Source of the DNA: Paenibacillus thiaminolyticus
GTDB lineage: Bacteria; Bacillota; Bacilli; Paenibacillales; Paenibacillaceae
Length of the DNA stretch: 64,000 nucleotides
Direction: 5' to 3'
Assembly (NCBI RefSeq): GCF_007066085.1
Contig: NZ_CP041405.1
Coordinates: 5,549,501 to 5,613,500 of the forward strand
In this document: positions 17,630 to 26,545 of the stretch, one piece after another
Layout of the letters: each line of letters starts with the position of its first letter
How positions within the stretch are numbered: the stretch's first letter is position 1
Translations under genes and position numbers: made by a program
Notes under the pieces: generated by a model
The model's input: only the letters and a program-made list of their open reading frames with translations
Database searches by the model: none
What the model was told of the DNA's origin: nothing

Positions 17630-17646
17630 AAAGGAGGGGTTCACAC

Positions 17647-20600
17647 GTGAAAAGAGCATTGGCCGTCTTACTCACGGCGGCAATGGCGATGGAGCTGTCC
17701 ATCAGCACGGCCTTGGCGCAGTCGCCCGACGAAATTGCTCGCGCAGACCAAGCCTGGCACATCATTACCGTTGATTCTGTAACGCCGAGTTCCGGCTCGG
17801 AAGACATTGATATTCAGCCGCAGCTGAGTATGGCGTTCCGCGAGGCGGTAAGCAAGGGCAAGGGACATATTACGATCAAGAAGCGAAGCGGCGAAGCCGT
17901 GGAGACGATTGCCGTGGACAGCGATCAGCTCCGGCTCGACGATAAGCAGACCAAGGCGATCATTACGCCTTCGGTCAAGCTGGATTATCGCACAACTTAT
18001 ACGGTGCAGGTCGACTATGGCGCCTTCACGAGCGAGCATGGGGAATTTCTTGGCATTTATGATCCGGCGGTGTGGTCGTTCACGACGAAGGCGGAGCAGG
18101 GCATTCCGGTGCTGGAGCAGTTAGCGCCCGCCCGTGGACAGAAGGATGTGCGCGTCGATGCGAATCTGGCGCTTACGTTCAATGAACCGGTATGGAAATC
18201 AGAAGGCAGCATTCTCATTAGAACCGCCAATGACGGCAAGGTGTATGAGGCGATCTCTGCCTCATCGAACCGGATCGGCGGGGACGGAACAAGGATGATT
18301 ACGATTGATCCGGTGCTGGATATGAAGCCGGATACGGAATATATCGTGGAAATTACGGCAGGTGCCTTGCGCAATGGAAGCAAACAGGCTTATCCCGGCC
18401 TGCAGGGGGACAACGTCTGGCGGTTCATGACGGGCAAGCAGGACGTGACGGCGCCGGTGCTGTTATCGGCTTCAATGCAGAATGCCGACACGATTCGGCT
18501 GACCTATAACGAGGCGCTTGACCCCGCATCGGTTCCGCCGGAATCCCGCTTCTCCGTTACGGTTAATGGAGATTCGCGGAGCATCGCGAATGTGGCGGTA
18601 GCGGGCAGCGCCGTCGACGTGAAGCTGAAGAGCGGGATCGCCTACGGTCAAGTCGTGCGAATCAGCTATACGCCGGGCAAGGACCGGAATATTCAGGACG
18701 CTGCCGGCAATGCCGCGGCTGCGCTCGATCGGACCCCAGTCAGCGATACGACGGATGCCACGCTGCCGAAGCTGCAGCAGGTGACGGCCAAGGGGACGCA
18801 GATCGTCTTCGAATTCAACAAAGAGCTTGATGCGGTATCGTCCAAGGCCGCAGATCAGTTCACCGTCCGGGTGGACGGCAAGACGAGAGCCGTCACCCGC
18901 ATCTCTCAGGATGGGCGCAAGGTGACGCTGTCGCTGCTTCACCTCATCACGAATGGCCAGGTCGTGAAGATCCGGTATGCGCCCGACCGCTACCCGCTGC
19001 AGGATCGGGCCGGCAATCCGGTGCCTGTCATCAGCGAGCAGTATGTACGCAACGTGAACGATACGAAGCCGCCGGTGCTGGAAGCGGCCGAAGTGAACGG
19101 CAGCGTGCTGCGGCTTGTATATAATGAAGGGCTAGCGGCGGATCAAGTGCCGCATCGCAGCCATTATTCGGTGCTGGTGAACCGGACGGCACGCTATGTC
19201 CAGACCGTTCAGATCCGGGGGAACGCCGTGGAGCTGGCGCTCGATTCCAGCGTCTCCGATCATGATGAGGTGACCGTATCCTATGCGCCTGCCGATCCCC
19301 GTCTGACGGATCTGTCCGGCAATGCGGCCGCCGCCTTCACGTTGGCTAAGGTCGCGAACAAGACGGACAACGAGGCGCCGGTGCTGCGCAGCGCCTCGGT
19401 CAAGGGCGCAACCGTGACGCTGAACTTCTCGGAGAAGCTGCGGGAATCGCCGGCCCCGGCGTCATCCCAGTTCTCCGTGCAGGCAGACCATGCCAGCATG
19501 CGAGTGAAGAGCGCCTCTGTCAAGGGCGACAAGGTGACGCTGGCGCTCGATGAGAGCGTGAACCCGTACAGCGCTGTAACGGTCTCCTATTCGCCGGGGA
19601 CGAATCCGCTGCGGGATCTGAACGGCAATGCGGTCTCATCGTTCGCCAACGCGGCGGCCGCGAATGAGACGGACGGTTCGGTGCGGCCCGGCGACATTCA
19701 GCCTGCTTCGCATGACTGGTTCCTTGACAGCGGATGGTATCTGTTGTCCAGTTCGGCGGCGGAGACCTCATCCGATCGTTCCCGTTACGGCCAATCCGTC
19801 AGACAGTATACGCTGCCAGCCAGCAAGTTGAAGTCCTCATTCGATTATGTTATGCATAACGGCACGCGCAACCATCTGGCATTCGAGGTGCCGGCCTCCG
19901 AGCCTGCGGCGATGGTAGCCGTTCCGCTGTCCGCGCTGAAGGATGTGTATAGTAAAGCGAACGATGCCGTCTTCTCGATTCGGTATGGCGACATCCTGTA
20001 CTCGGTGCCGCTTCGCGAGCTCGACTTCGGCCGGCTGGAGCGCGAATGGGGCGGCAGCGCGGCCTATCTGCTCCTGCAAGCGGAGAAGGCGGGTGGGGCG
20101 GACGCGAATGCGCTCACGAGCTATCTTCAGGCGACAGGGGCGAATATCCGCGTCCAGCCGGTCGACTTCTACGCTTCTACCTTCGCCGGTTCGACCAGCC
20201 CGCGGGCGCTTGAAGCACAGCTCGAGTACAAGGTGCGGACGACTGGATATGTCGATAGCGGCAACGCTTCGGCTGTCCGCTACGATGCTGCCCTGGCGAA
20301 GGCGGGCTTCGTGCCGACGGTGATGAAGCAGGGAGCCGGAGTGACGGTGTTCGGCTTCCTGTTCAAAGGCAATCAAGCGGTCGCGATGATGGACCGCAGC
20401 AAGGATTTCCAAGATATTCGAAGCCATTGGGCGCGGGAAGCGATCCGCGAGCTGGCTTCTAAATATATTATTGAAGGCGTCAGTTCCACCGCCTTCGCGC
20501 CGAACGCGAACATCACGCGCGCCCAGTTCGCGACGCTGCTCGCCCGCTCGCTCGGACTGCAGGGCGATCCAAGCGCCGCCGCCGGGTACCGTGACGTGAG

Positions 20601-20961
20601 CACGTCCAGCAAGCTGGCGCCTTATATCGGCGCCGCGACGAAGGCCGGCATTATCGGCGGCTTCGAGGATCGGACCTTCCGGCCGAACGAGTCGATCAAC
20701 CGCGAGCAGATGGCTCTCATGCTGGTGCGCGCCATGGATTACGCCGGCTATGCCGTCACCGCCGATCCGGCGGCCTTGAACAAGTTCAAGGACCGCGATC
20801 AGATCGGGCGCTATGCCGTGACCGGGGTCGGCAAAGCGGTGACGAGCGGCATCGTGAAGGGCATGACGTCGTCCACCTTCGATCCGAAGGGAACGGCGAC
20901 GCGGGCGCAAGCGGCCGCGATGCTGAAGCGGATGCTGCAGCAGATTCAATATTTGGGATAG
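17647..20961 (+). CDS. SLH-anchored surface protein with Big_5 and SwmB-type Ig-like repeats
   Basis: Exported 1104-residue protein. GTG 17647 follows AAAGGAGGGG; a signal peptide (MKRALAVLLTAAMAMELSI...) likely ends after ALAQ. Two Big_5-type Ig-like domains (about 36-145 and 148-258; ITVDSVTPSSG and PVLEQLAPARG starts) are followed by four beta-sandwich repeats of about 100 residues, each opening D-x-x-x-P-x-L and containing V-x-V/L-YxP and DLSGN-like turns (about 265-675). A unique region of about 230 residues comes next, then three SLH domains (about 917-1100) that bind pyruvylated secondary cell-wall polymer. No catalytic domain is evident; an adhesin or envelope structural role is likely. 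Monocistronic, between a structured leader and a strong terminator. Confidence 0.85.
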   Translation: MKRALAVLLTAAMAMELSISTALAQSPDEIARADQAWHIITVDSVTPSSGSEDIDIQPQLSMAFREAVSKGKGHITIKKRSGEAVETIAVDSDQLRLDDKQTKAIITPSVKLDYRTTYTVQVDYGAFTSEHGEFLGIYDPAVWSFTTKAEQGIPVLEQLAPARGQKDVRVDANLALTFNEPVWKSEGSILIRTANDGKVYEAISASSNRIGGDGTRMITIDPVLDMKPDTEYIVEITAGALRNGSKQAYPGLQGDNVWRFMTGKQDVTAPVLLSASMQNADTIRLTYNEALDPASVPPESRFSVTVNGDSRSIANVAVAGSAVDVKLKSGIAYGQVVRISYTPGKDRNIQDAAGNAAAALDRTPVSDTTDATLPKLQQVTAKGTQIVFEFNKELDAVSSKAADQFTVRVDGKTRAVTRISQDGRKVTLSLLHLITNGQVVKIRYAPDRYPLQDRAGNPVPVISEQYVRNVNDTKPPVLEAAEVNGSVLRLVYNEGLAADQVPHRSHYSVLVNRTARYVQTVQIRGNAVELALDSSVSDHDEVTVSYAPADPRLTDLSGNAAAAFTLAKVANKTDNEAPVLRSASVKGATVTLNFSEKLRESPAPASSQFSVQADHASMRVKSASVKGDKVTLALDESVNPYSAVTVSYSPGTNPLRDLNGNAVSSFANAAAANETDGSVRPGDIQPASHDWFLDSGWYLLSSSAAETSSDRSRYGQSVRQYTLPASKLKSSFDYVMHNGTRNHLAFEVPASEPAAMVAVPLSALKDVYSKANDAVFSIRYGDILYSVPLRELDFGRLEREWGGSAAYLLLQAEKAGGADANALTSYLQATGANIRVQPVDFYASTFAGSTSPRALEAQLEYKVRTTGYVDSGNASAVRYDAALAKAGFVPTVMKQGAGVTVFGFLFKGNQAVAMMDRSKDFQDIRSHWAREAIRELASKYIIEGVSSTAFAPNANITRAQFATLLARSLGLQGDPSAAAGYRDVSTSSKLAPYIGAATKAGIIGGFEDRTFRPNESINREQMALMLVRAMDYAGYAVTADPAALNKFKDRDQIGRYAVTGVGKAVTSGIVKGMTSSTFDPKGTATRAQAAAMLKRMLQQIQYLG

Positions 20962-21013
20962 CTGGGCGAAGCCCATTGGGCATGCCTGCAGCGCGCCAAT
21001 GGGCGGCCCCCCG

Positions 21014-21056
21014 GCCCCCTGCCGAGGAGAGGAGCTTCGGCAGGGGGCTCTTTTTA
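21014..21056 (+). terminator. terminator after the SLH-protein gene
   Basis: GCCCCCTGCCGA (21014-21025) pairs perfectly with TCGGCAGGGGGC (21037-21048), followed by TCTTTTT. Confidence 0.95.
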
Positions 21057-21910
21057 TATGGGGGAGCGATGGCGGGAGCAAAGGAATCGGCTCCGGGGCG
21101 GCTCCGGGTCGGAGATGTGGAGCAATGATTCCGAAGTCGCGCTGGTGATTTCCAGTCTTGAATGCACATCGTGGTACACCCGATTGAAAAAAGCTGAAGG
21201 AGTACAGTTTTTTATCACTTGCGTGATGAATTCGCTAGAATTGCGCAAAACTGCATCCTTTCGCCGGATTTGGCCTAAAACAAGCGAGAACAATGTGGAA
21301 TTGATGCATCCTGGCAGCATTTTCCCCTTAGGCGGAGGGGAAGCGGGGAAAAGCTGTAAGTTTCAGGCTGTTGGAAAACCCCTGTTTTTTTCGGAGGGGT
21401 GATTACCTAATCGAAACTTGGCATTCAGAGCGTCATCGCCTTCTGGAGACATCATAATCTCCTGGGGTTTTCACGTGTGGAGGGAATTGCTGCTATTTTA
21501 CAGGAATTTCGGCTCAATGAGTCCACATTTCGAGGAATTGCTGCAGTTTTACAGGATTCCCTTTCTGGTGAAGTCGTCCTACCGAATTGCTGTAGTTGTG
21601 CAGGATTTTGCCTACTGAATCAACGTGTCTTGAGAAAACGTGCAGTTTTGAGGACTTCGCCTATCGGATAGACATTTCATTGTGCAGTTTTTAGGCACTT
21701 CGATTCAGATAAAATTTTTCTACTGAGAGACAAGTCCTGATAAAGTGCCCAAAAATCCTTTGGACTTTCTCAACAGCCTGAAGTTTGCAGGATCCTTCGG
21801 CTCCGTATGCAAGTCCCCATAGCCGAATCTGGCAGGGCGAATGACACTTGCCTGGGACGGATCCAACCATCACTTCAGAAGCGCATTCGGATGGGGACAT
21901 AGCCGCGTCA
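21057..21910. repeat. gene-free stretch with degenerate ~50-bp repeats
   Basis: I see no convincing gene here. From 21483 to about 21710 there are five degenerate copies of a unit built around GAATTGCTGCAGTTTTACAGGA, at about 21483, 21534, 21583, 21632 and 21675 (spacing 42-51). Related words also occur at 21200-21260 (partly inverted) and at 53290-53470. A 12-base word TTCAGGCTGTTG near 21362 recurs inverted (CAACAGCCTGAA) near 21771, bracketing the block. Short open frames do not resemble proteins. Confidence 0.55.
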
Positions 21911-21939
21911 TTGACAAGCACCGCAGGTTTATTTATACT
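21911..21939 (+). promoter_or_regulatory. SigA-type promoter of alaS
   Basis: A perfect TTGACA (21911-21916), a 17-base spacer and TATACT (21934-21939). It places the start of transcription near 21946, at the head of the T-box leader. Confidence 0.9.
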
Positions 21940-21945
21940 ATGTTA

Positions 21946-22295
21946 TCGGATAAATAGCACAAATAGGCATAAAGCGAAGACAAAACCTATAGTAGGCTGC
22001 AGCCCTTGATCCAGAGAGAAGATTCCGGCATCGATATGAGGCCGGGTGGAAGAATCTTCATCAAGAAGAACAGCTGAACGCTAGTTTTGGAGCGTGAACG
22101 AACTTCACCGGGTCGGACCCGTTATCAACGCTAAGGCGATCGCCCGCTGGACGGCCGCCGGACTGCGCCGCGGCATGACTGAACGATGAGCCGCCTGTCC
22201 GGAGACGGTTTCTTGCCGGGGGATAACCAGGGTGGTACCGCGATGGATTTCAATCGTCCCTGATTTATCAGGGGCGATTTATTTGTATAAGTCAA
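21946..22295 (+). promoter_or_regulatory. T-box leader riboswitch of alaS (alanine specifier)
   Basis: AGAGAGA at about 22013, a long Stem I, and the specifier context GAACGCTA with GCT (Ala) at 22080-22082. The T-box AGGGTGGTACCGCG lies at 22229-22242 and the terminator ATCGTCCCTGA/TCAGGGGCGAT at 22253-22278, followed by TTATTTGT. Uncharged tRNA-Ala should relieve termination ahead of alaS. Confidence 0.95.
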
Positions 22296-22330
22296 TAATA
22301 ACTTTGTGACAAATGGAGGCGTCAGTACGC

Positions 22331-24973
22331 ATGAAAGCCAATGAGATTCGCGCAAAATGGTTGGAATTTTTCGAGAGCAAAGGCCATCATATCGAGCCGA
22401 GCGCTTCGCTCGTCCCGCATAACGATCCGTCCTTGTTATGGATCAATGCCGGCATGGCGCCGTTGAAGCCGTATTTTGACGGGCGCGTGAAGCCGGACAA
22501 TCCGCGGATTGCCAATTCGCAGAAGTGCATCCGCACGAACGATATCGAGAATGTCGGCAAGACCCGTCGTCACCATACATTTTTCGAGATGCTCGGGAAC
22601 TTCTCCATCGGTGATTATTTTAAGGAAGAAGCGATTACCTGGGCATGGGAGTTCCTGACCGACAAGCGCTGGATCGGGTTCGATCCGTCCCGGCTGTATG
22701 TCACGGTCTACAACGAGGATGAAGAGGCATACAAGCTGTGGAATGAGAAAATTGGGCTGCCGGCGGATCACATCATCAAGACCGGGGACGACAACTTCTG
22801 GGATATCGGGGAAGGCCCGTGCGGTCCTTGCACGGAGATTTTCTACGATCGCGGCGAGAAGTACGGCACGCTGGAGAGCGACCCGGAATGCTACCCAAGC
22901 GGCGAGAACGAGCGCTATCTGGAAGTATGGAATCTCGTATTCTCTCAATTCAATCACAATAAGGACGGCAGCTACACCCCGCTGCCGAATAAAAATATCG
23001 ATACCGGCGCAGGGCTCGAGCGGTTCGCTTCCATCCTGCAGGATGTCGACTCGAACTTCGATACCGACTTGTTCCAGCCGATTATTCAGGCTAGCGCCCG
23101 CGTTGCCGGCGTAACTTACAAGGAGAATGAGAAGCACGATGTCGCGCTGAAGGTGATTGCCGACCATGTGCGCACGGTGGTGTTCGCTGTCGCCGATGGC
23201 GTACTGCCTTCCAATGAAGGCCGCGGCTACGTCATCCGCCGTTTGCTGCGCCGTGCGGTCCGCTATGGCAAAGTGCTCGGAATCGACCGGCCGTTCCTCG
23301 TCGAGCTCGTCCCGCATGTCGGCGACGTCATGGGAGGATACTACCCGGATATTGTCGAGAAGCGCGAATTCATCGAGAAAGTCATTCGCAATGAAGAGGA
23401 GCGCTTCCACGAGACGCTGGCCGATGGGCTGGCTATTCTCGGAGAAATGGCGGACGCCGCCCGCGCGGAAGGACGGACGCAGATTACCGGCGCAGAAGCG
23501 TTCAAGCTGTATGACACGTACGGCTTCCCGCTTGATCTGACGGAAGATTATGCCGCCGAGCATGGGCTGACGGTCGATCATGAAGGCTTCGATGAAGCGA
23601 TGCAGGCGCAGCGCGAACGGGCGCGTGCCGCGAGACAGGACGGGGCAAGCATGAAGATTCAGGGCGGACCGCTGGCGGAGTTAACGATTAAAAGCGAGTT
23701 CGTTGGTTATAATGAGTTGGTAACCCAATCCAACATTGTCGCGATGTTCGCCGGCAATGAAGCCGTCGAGGAAGTGAAGGCGGGAGACTCCTGCCAGATC
23801 GTGCTCGATCGCACCCCTTTCTATGCGGAGAGCGGCGGACAGGTAAGCGATGGCGGCACATTGACTGCACCGGGGACGGCAGCCGTCGTGGAAGAGGTGT
23901 TCAAGGCGCCTCACGGACAACATGTGCTTGTCGTCCGGGTAACGGAAGGTTCGCTTCGCACCGGCATGAACGTGCAGGCAGCGGTTGCCCGCGCCGAACG
24001 GGAAGACATCGTGAAGAACCATACTGCGACCCATCTCCTGCACAAAGCTCTCAAGCAGGTGCTCGGCGAGCATGTCAATCAGGCAGGCTCCCTTGTAGAG
24101 GCGGAGCGGCTTCGCTTCGACTTCACGCATCTGGGCGCTATCCAACCGGACGAGTTGCAAGATATCGAGCGCCGGGTCAACGAGCAGATTTGGAACGGCA
24201 TCGGCGTCGTGATCGAGTCCAAGGCGATTGACGAAGCGAAGGCGATGGGCGCGATGGCGCTGTTCGGCGAGAAGTACGGCGATATCGTGCGCGTGGTCCA
24301 AGTGGGCGATTACAGCATCGAGCTGTGCGGCGGATGCCATGTCCGGAACACGTCGGAGATCGGATTATTCAAAGTGGTGAGCGAGAGCGGGATCGGCTCC
24401 GGCGTCCGTCGTCTGGAAGCCGTTACGGGCCGTCACGCTTATCAATATATGGAATCCCAATTGGAGCTGTTGAAGCAGGCTGCCGGCCTGTTGAAGGCGA
24501 ACGCAGCCGACGTGCCGAAGCGGGTCGAGGGGATGTTCGCCCGCGAGAAGGAACTGGCGCGCGAGAATGAATCGCTGAAGGCGAAGCTGAGCAGTCTCGA
24601 AGCGGGGCAGTTGACCGACCGGGTCCGCTCCGTAGCGGGAATTCCGGTGCTGGCGGCGCAGGTCGACGCCGGCGGCATGGACGCGCTGCGCACGACGGCC
24701 GATGAGCTGAAGGCGAAGCTTCCAGGCTCTGTGATCGCGCTGGCCTCTGCAGCTGACGGCAAGGTGAACCTGGTCGTCGCTGTCGCTCCGGAGCTGGTGA
24801 AGCAGGGATTGCATGCAGGCAAGCTGATCAAGGAGCTGGCTTCCGTCTGCGGCGGAGGAGGAGGCGGCCGTCCGGACATGGCTCAGGCCGGAGGCAAAGA
24901 TCCAGGCAAGATCGACGATGCGCTTCGCCTGCTGGACGCGCTGGTAGCTAAGCAGCTGGAAAGCGGCAAATAG
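22331..24973 (+). CDS. alaS: alanyl-tRNA synthetase AlaS
   Basis: Class IIc synthetase of 880 residues, cytoplasmic. N-terminal catalytic domain ([47 protein letters not shown]), editing domain with the zinc-binding [11 protein letters not shown] (about 564) and CGGCHVRN (about 665), coiled coil, and a C-terminal DHHA1-like domain with a six-glycine loop (about 838-845). ATG 22331 follows GGAGG (22315-22319); an in-frame ATG at 22313 is ahead of that site and is rejected. It is preceded by its own promoter and T-box. As in B. subtilis it is followed by the ireB-ruvX-DUF1292 cluster. Confidence 0.97.
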   Translation: MKANEIRAKWLEFFESKGHHIEPSASLVPHNDPSLLWINAGMAPLKPYFDGRVKPDNPRIANSQKCIRTNDIENVGKTRRHHTFFEMLGNFSIGDYFKEEAITWAWEFLTDKRWIGFDPSRLYVTVYNEDEEAYKLWNEKIGLPADHIIKTGDDNFWDIGEGPCGPCTEIFYDRGEKYGTLESDPECYPSGENERYLEVWNLVFSQFNHNKDGSYTPLPNKNIDTGAGLERFASILQDVDSNFDTDLFQPIIQASARVAGVTYKENEKHDVALKVIADHVRTVVFAVADGVLPSNEGRGYVIRRLLRRAVRYGKVLGIDRPFLVELVPHVGDVMGGYYPDIVEKREFIEKVIRNEEERFHETLADGLAILGEMADAARAEGRTQITGAEAFKLYDTYGFPLDLTEDYAAEHGLTVDHEGFDEAMQAQRERARAARQDGASMKIQGGPLAELTIKSEFVGYNELVTQSNIVAMFAGNEAVEEVKAGDSCQIVLDRTPFYAESGGQVSDGGTLTAPGTAAVVEEVFKAPHGQHVLVVRVTEGSLRTGMNVQAAVARAEREDIVKNHTATHLLHKALKQVLGEHVNQAGSLVEAERLRFDFTHLGAIQPDELQDIERRVNEQIWNGIGVVIESKAIDEAKAMGAMALFGEKYGDIVRVVQVGDYSIELCGGCHVRNTSEIGLFKVVSESGIGSGVRRLEAVTGRHAYQYMESQLELLKQAAGLLKANAADVPKRVEGMFAREKELARENESLKAKLSSLEAGQLTDRVRSVAGIPVLAAQVDAGGMDALRTTADELKAKLPGSVIALASAADGKVNLVVAVAPELVKQGLHAGKLIKELASVCGGGGGGRPDMAQAGGKDPGKIDDALRLLDALVAKQLESGK

Positions 24974-25100
24974 GGCTGTTGATCCAGCCGCCTGGAAAAT
25001 AGTAAAATAAGAACAAACCTGAACGCTTCATCGTTTCGACAAAAATTTATTGAATAATACAGGCTATGAAGCGGAATATTTTCGCGTTTGTTCGGGTATG

Positions 25101-25109
25101 TGTTATGAT
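25101..25109 (+). promoter_or_regulatory. extended -10 promoter candidate of ireB
   Basis: TGTTATGAT (TGn plus TATGAT) 24 bases before the ireB start; no good -35 at the usual distance. It would drive the ireB-ruvX-DUF1292 cluster independently of alaS. Confidence 0.4.
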
Positions 25110-25132
25110 AAGAGTAAAGCGAGGTGTCGGCG

Positions 25133-25393
25133 ATGAATTCCATGGATAAGACGATGAAGTTCAATGTGAAGGCAGAGGAGCAGGAGGCATCCAGCCAAGA
25201 TATATTGCTGTCTGTCTACGATGCCCTTGTCGAGAAGGAATACAATCCCATCAACCAAATCGTCGGTTATCTACTATCCGGGGATCCCGCTTATATCCCG
25301 CGGCATAACAATGCTCGAAGCCTGGTACGGAAGAAGGAGCGGGATGAATTGATCGAGGAGCTGGTGCGCTTCTATCTCAATCATCACCGTTAA
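25133..25393 (+). CDS. ireB: IreB family regulatory phosphoprotein (UPF0297, YrzL)
   Basis: Small cytoplasmic protein of 86 residues. The signature MDKTMKFNV followed by [31 protein letters not shown] sequence (here [19 protein letters not shown], about 38-56) is nearly invariant in the family. In Enterococcus faecalis IreB is phosphorylated on threonine by the PASTA kinase IreK and affects cephalosporin resistance. I used ATG 25133; GTG 25124 and ATG 25142 are alternatives. First gene of the conserved ireB-ruvX-DUF1292 cluster after alaS. Confidence 0.92.
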   Translation: MNSMDKTMKFNVKAEEQEASSQDILLSVYDALVEKEYNPINQIVGYLLSGDPAYIPRHNNARSLVRKKERDELIEELVRFYLNHHR

Positions 25394-25442
25394 CAAGCGT
25401 ACGGGCTCCCGAGTTCATCGGAAGCAGACATAGGAGACGATA

Positions 25443-25859
25443 ATGAAGATTCTCGGCTTGGATTACGGGGACCGCAAGATCGGAGTCGCGGTCAGCGACG
25501 CGTTCGGCTGGACGGCGCAAGGCCTCGAAGTCATCGTTCGGCGGAAGCCTGATGACGACCTGCGGCGGATTGGCGAGATCATCAAGGAACACGGCGTCGA
25601 GGAAATTGTTATCGGATTGCCGAAGAACATGAACGGAACGATTGGACCGCGGGGCGAAATAAGTAGGTCATATGCTGAAGTCTTGAAGCAGTCGTTCGGA
25701 TTGCCCGTTCACCTGTGGGATGAGCGCTTGAGTACGGTATCGGCGGAGCGCACTTTGCTCGAAGCGGATGTTAGCCGGAAGAAGCGCAGACAAGTCATTG
25801 ATAAGATGGCGGCAACCATAATTTTGCAGACGTATCTTGACTATCAATCAAGAAGGTGA
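25443..25859 (+). CDS. ruvX: YqgF/RuvX-family putative Holliday junction resolvase (YrrK)
   Basis: RNase H-fold protein of 138 residues: MKILGLDYGDRKIGVAVSD (first catalytic Asp), GLPKNMNG, and WDERLSTVSAERTL with the conserved D-E. The family is called a pre-16S rRNA nuclease in E. coli (YqgF) and a Holliday junction resolvase elsewhere; both roles are published for family members and sequence does not decide. It is 49 bases after ireB and 9 bases before the DUF1292 gene, so certainly co-transcribed. Confidence 0.92.
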   Translation: MKILGLDYGDRKIGVAVSDAFGWTAQGLEVIVRRKPDDDLRRIGEIIKEHGVEEIVIGLPKNMNGTIGPRGEISRSYAEVLKQSFGLPVHLWDERLSTVSAERTLLEADVSRKKRRQVIDKMAATIILQTYLDYQSRR

Positions 25860-25868
25860 GGGGTTACC

Positions 25869-26165
25869 ATGACACAGGACAATTATTTGCAAGAGGAACC
25901 GGAAATTATTTATATCCCGGACGATGAGGGCAATGAAGAAGAATTTGAGGTCATCATGAAATTCGAAGTGGATGGTTCTGATCGGAAATATATGATGGTA
26001 ATTCCTGTTGATTCCGAAGACGAAGAGACCGATGAAGTATATGCGTTCCGCTATGAAGAAGACGGTGATGATCTGAAGCTGTACATCATCGAAGATGAAG
26101 AAGAATGGAATATCGTAGAAGAGACATTCAATACGCTGGTCAGCTCCGAGGAGGATGAAGCGTGA
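25869..26165 (+). CDS. DUF1292 protein (YrzB-like)
   Basis: 98-residue, very acidic soluble protein, about a third Asp/Glu. The core EIIYIPDDEGNEEEFEVIMKFEVD...YMMVIPVDSED...VYAFRYEED and LKLYIIEDEEEWNIVEETFNTL is the DUF1292 pattern. Function unknown; it is a conserved member of the ireB-ruvX cluster in Firmicutes. GAGGGG precedes the ATG. Its stop overlaps the GTG start of the next, related gene. Confidence 0.88.
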   Translation: MTQDNYLQEEPEIIYIPDDEGNEEEFEVIMKFEVDGSDRKYMMVIPVDSEDEETDEVYAFRYEEDGDDLKLYIIEDEEEWNIVEETFNTLVSSEEDEA

Positions 26166-26464
26166 GCACCGATGAGGGCATCCGGTTCATTGAACGGTTG
26201 AAGAGCGTCTATGGCGATGCGGTGGAGATGACGGACGAGCGGGGGAAGAGCCGAACCTGGTCTCTTGTCGCGGAGTTCGAGTATCGTGGACGGGCGTACG
26301 CCGTGCTGCAACCGGGCGAAGGCCCGGACGTCGCAGAACCGGATCTGTTCCGCATCGTGCCGGAAGGCGACAACGGCTGGCAGCTTGAGACGATAGACGA
26401 TGACGAAGAATGGGAAGACGTGATGGAGCGCTACGACGAGATCGCGTTCGCCGATCAATTCTAG
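26162..26464 (+). CDS. second DUF1292-like protein
   Basis: 100-residue acidic protein starting at GTG 26162, overlapping the preceding stop. It repeats the DUF1292 layout (AEFEYRGRAYAVLQPGEG, LFRIVPEGDNGWQLETIDDDEEWEDVMERYDEI) with a different N-terminus (IRFIERLKSVYGDAVEMTDERG). It looks like an old, diverged tandem duplicate of the gene before it. Similarity to the first copy is strongest in the LETI/LYII-DDEEEW segment. Role unknown; position implies co-expression with ruvX. Confidence 0.75.
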   Translation: MSTDEGIRFIERLKSVYGDAVEMTDERGKSRTWSLVAEFEYRGRAYAVLQPGEGPDVAEPDLFRIVPEGDNGWQLETIDDDEEWEDVMERYDEIAFADQF

Positions 26465-26498
26465 CCGCTTCATCGCAGACAGTGATAATGAACTCGTG

Positions 26499-26526
26499 AA
26501 AAAGGGCGGAATTTCCGCTCTTTTTC
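26499..26526 (+). terminator. terminator after the DUF1292 pair
   Basis: AAAAAGGGCGGAA pairs with TTCCGCTCTTTTT, one G-U pair, with the T-run forming part of the 3' arm. mltG starts 20 bases later, so read-through is likely. Confidence 0.7.
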
Positions 26527-26545
26527 CATGTAGGAGTGTGGATGA

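Noticed and set aside
17417..17646. c-di-GMP riboswitch upstream of the SLH gene
   Set aside because: Hairpins and a GNRA loop suggested it, but the conserved strands of class I as I recall them are missing; left as an unclassified structured leader.
21058..21402. 114-residue open frame after the SLH gene terminator
   Set aside because: Begins inside the terminator tail, runs through repeat-like sequence and has no recognisable domain.
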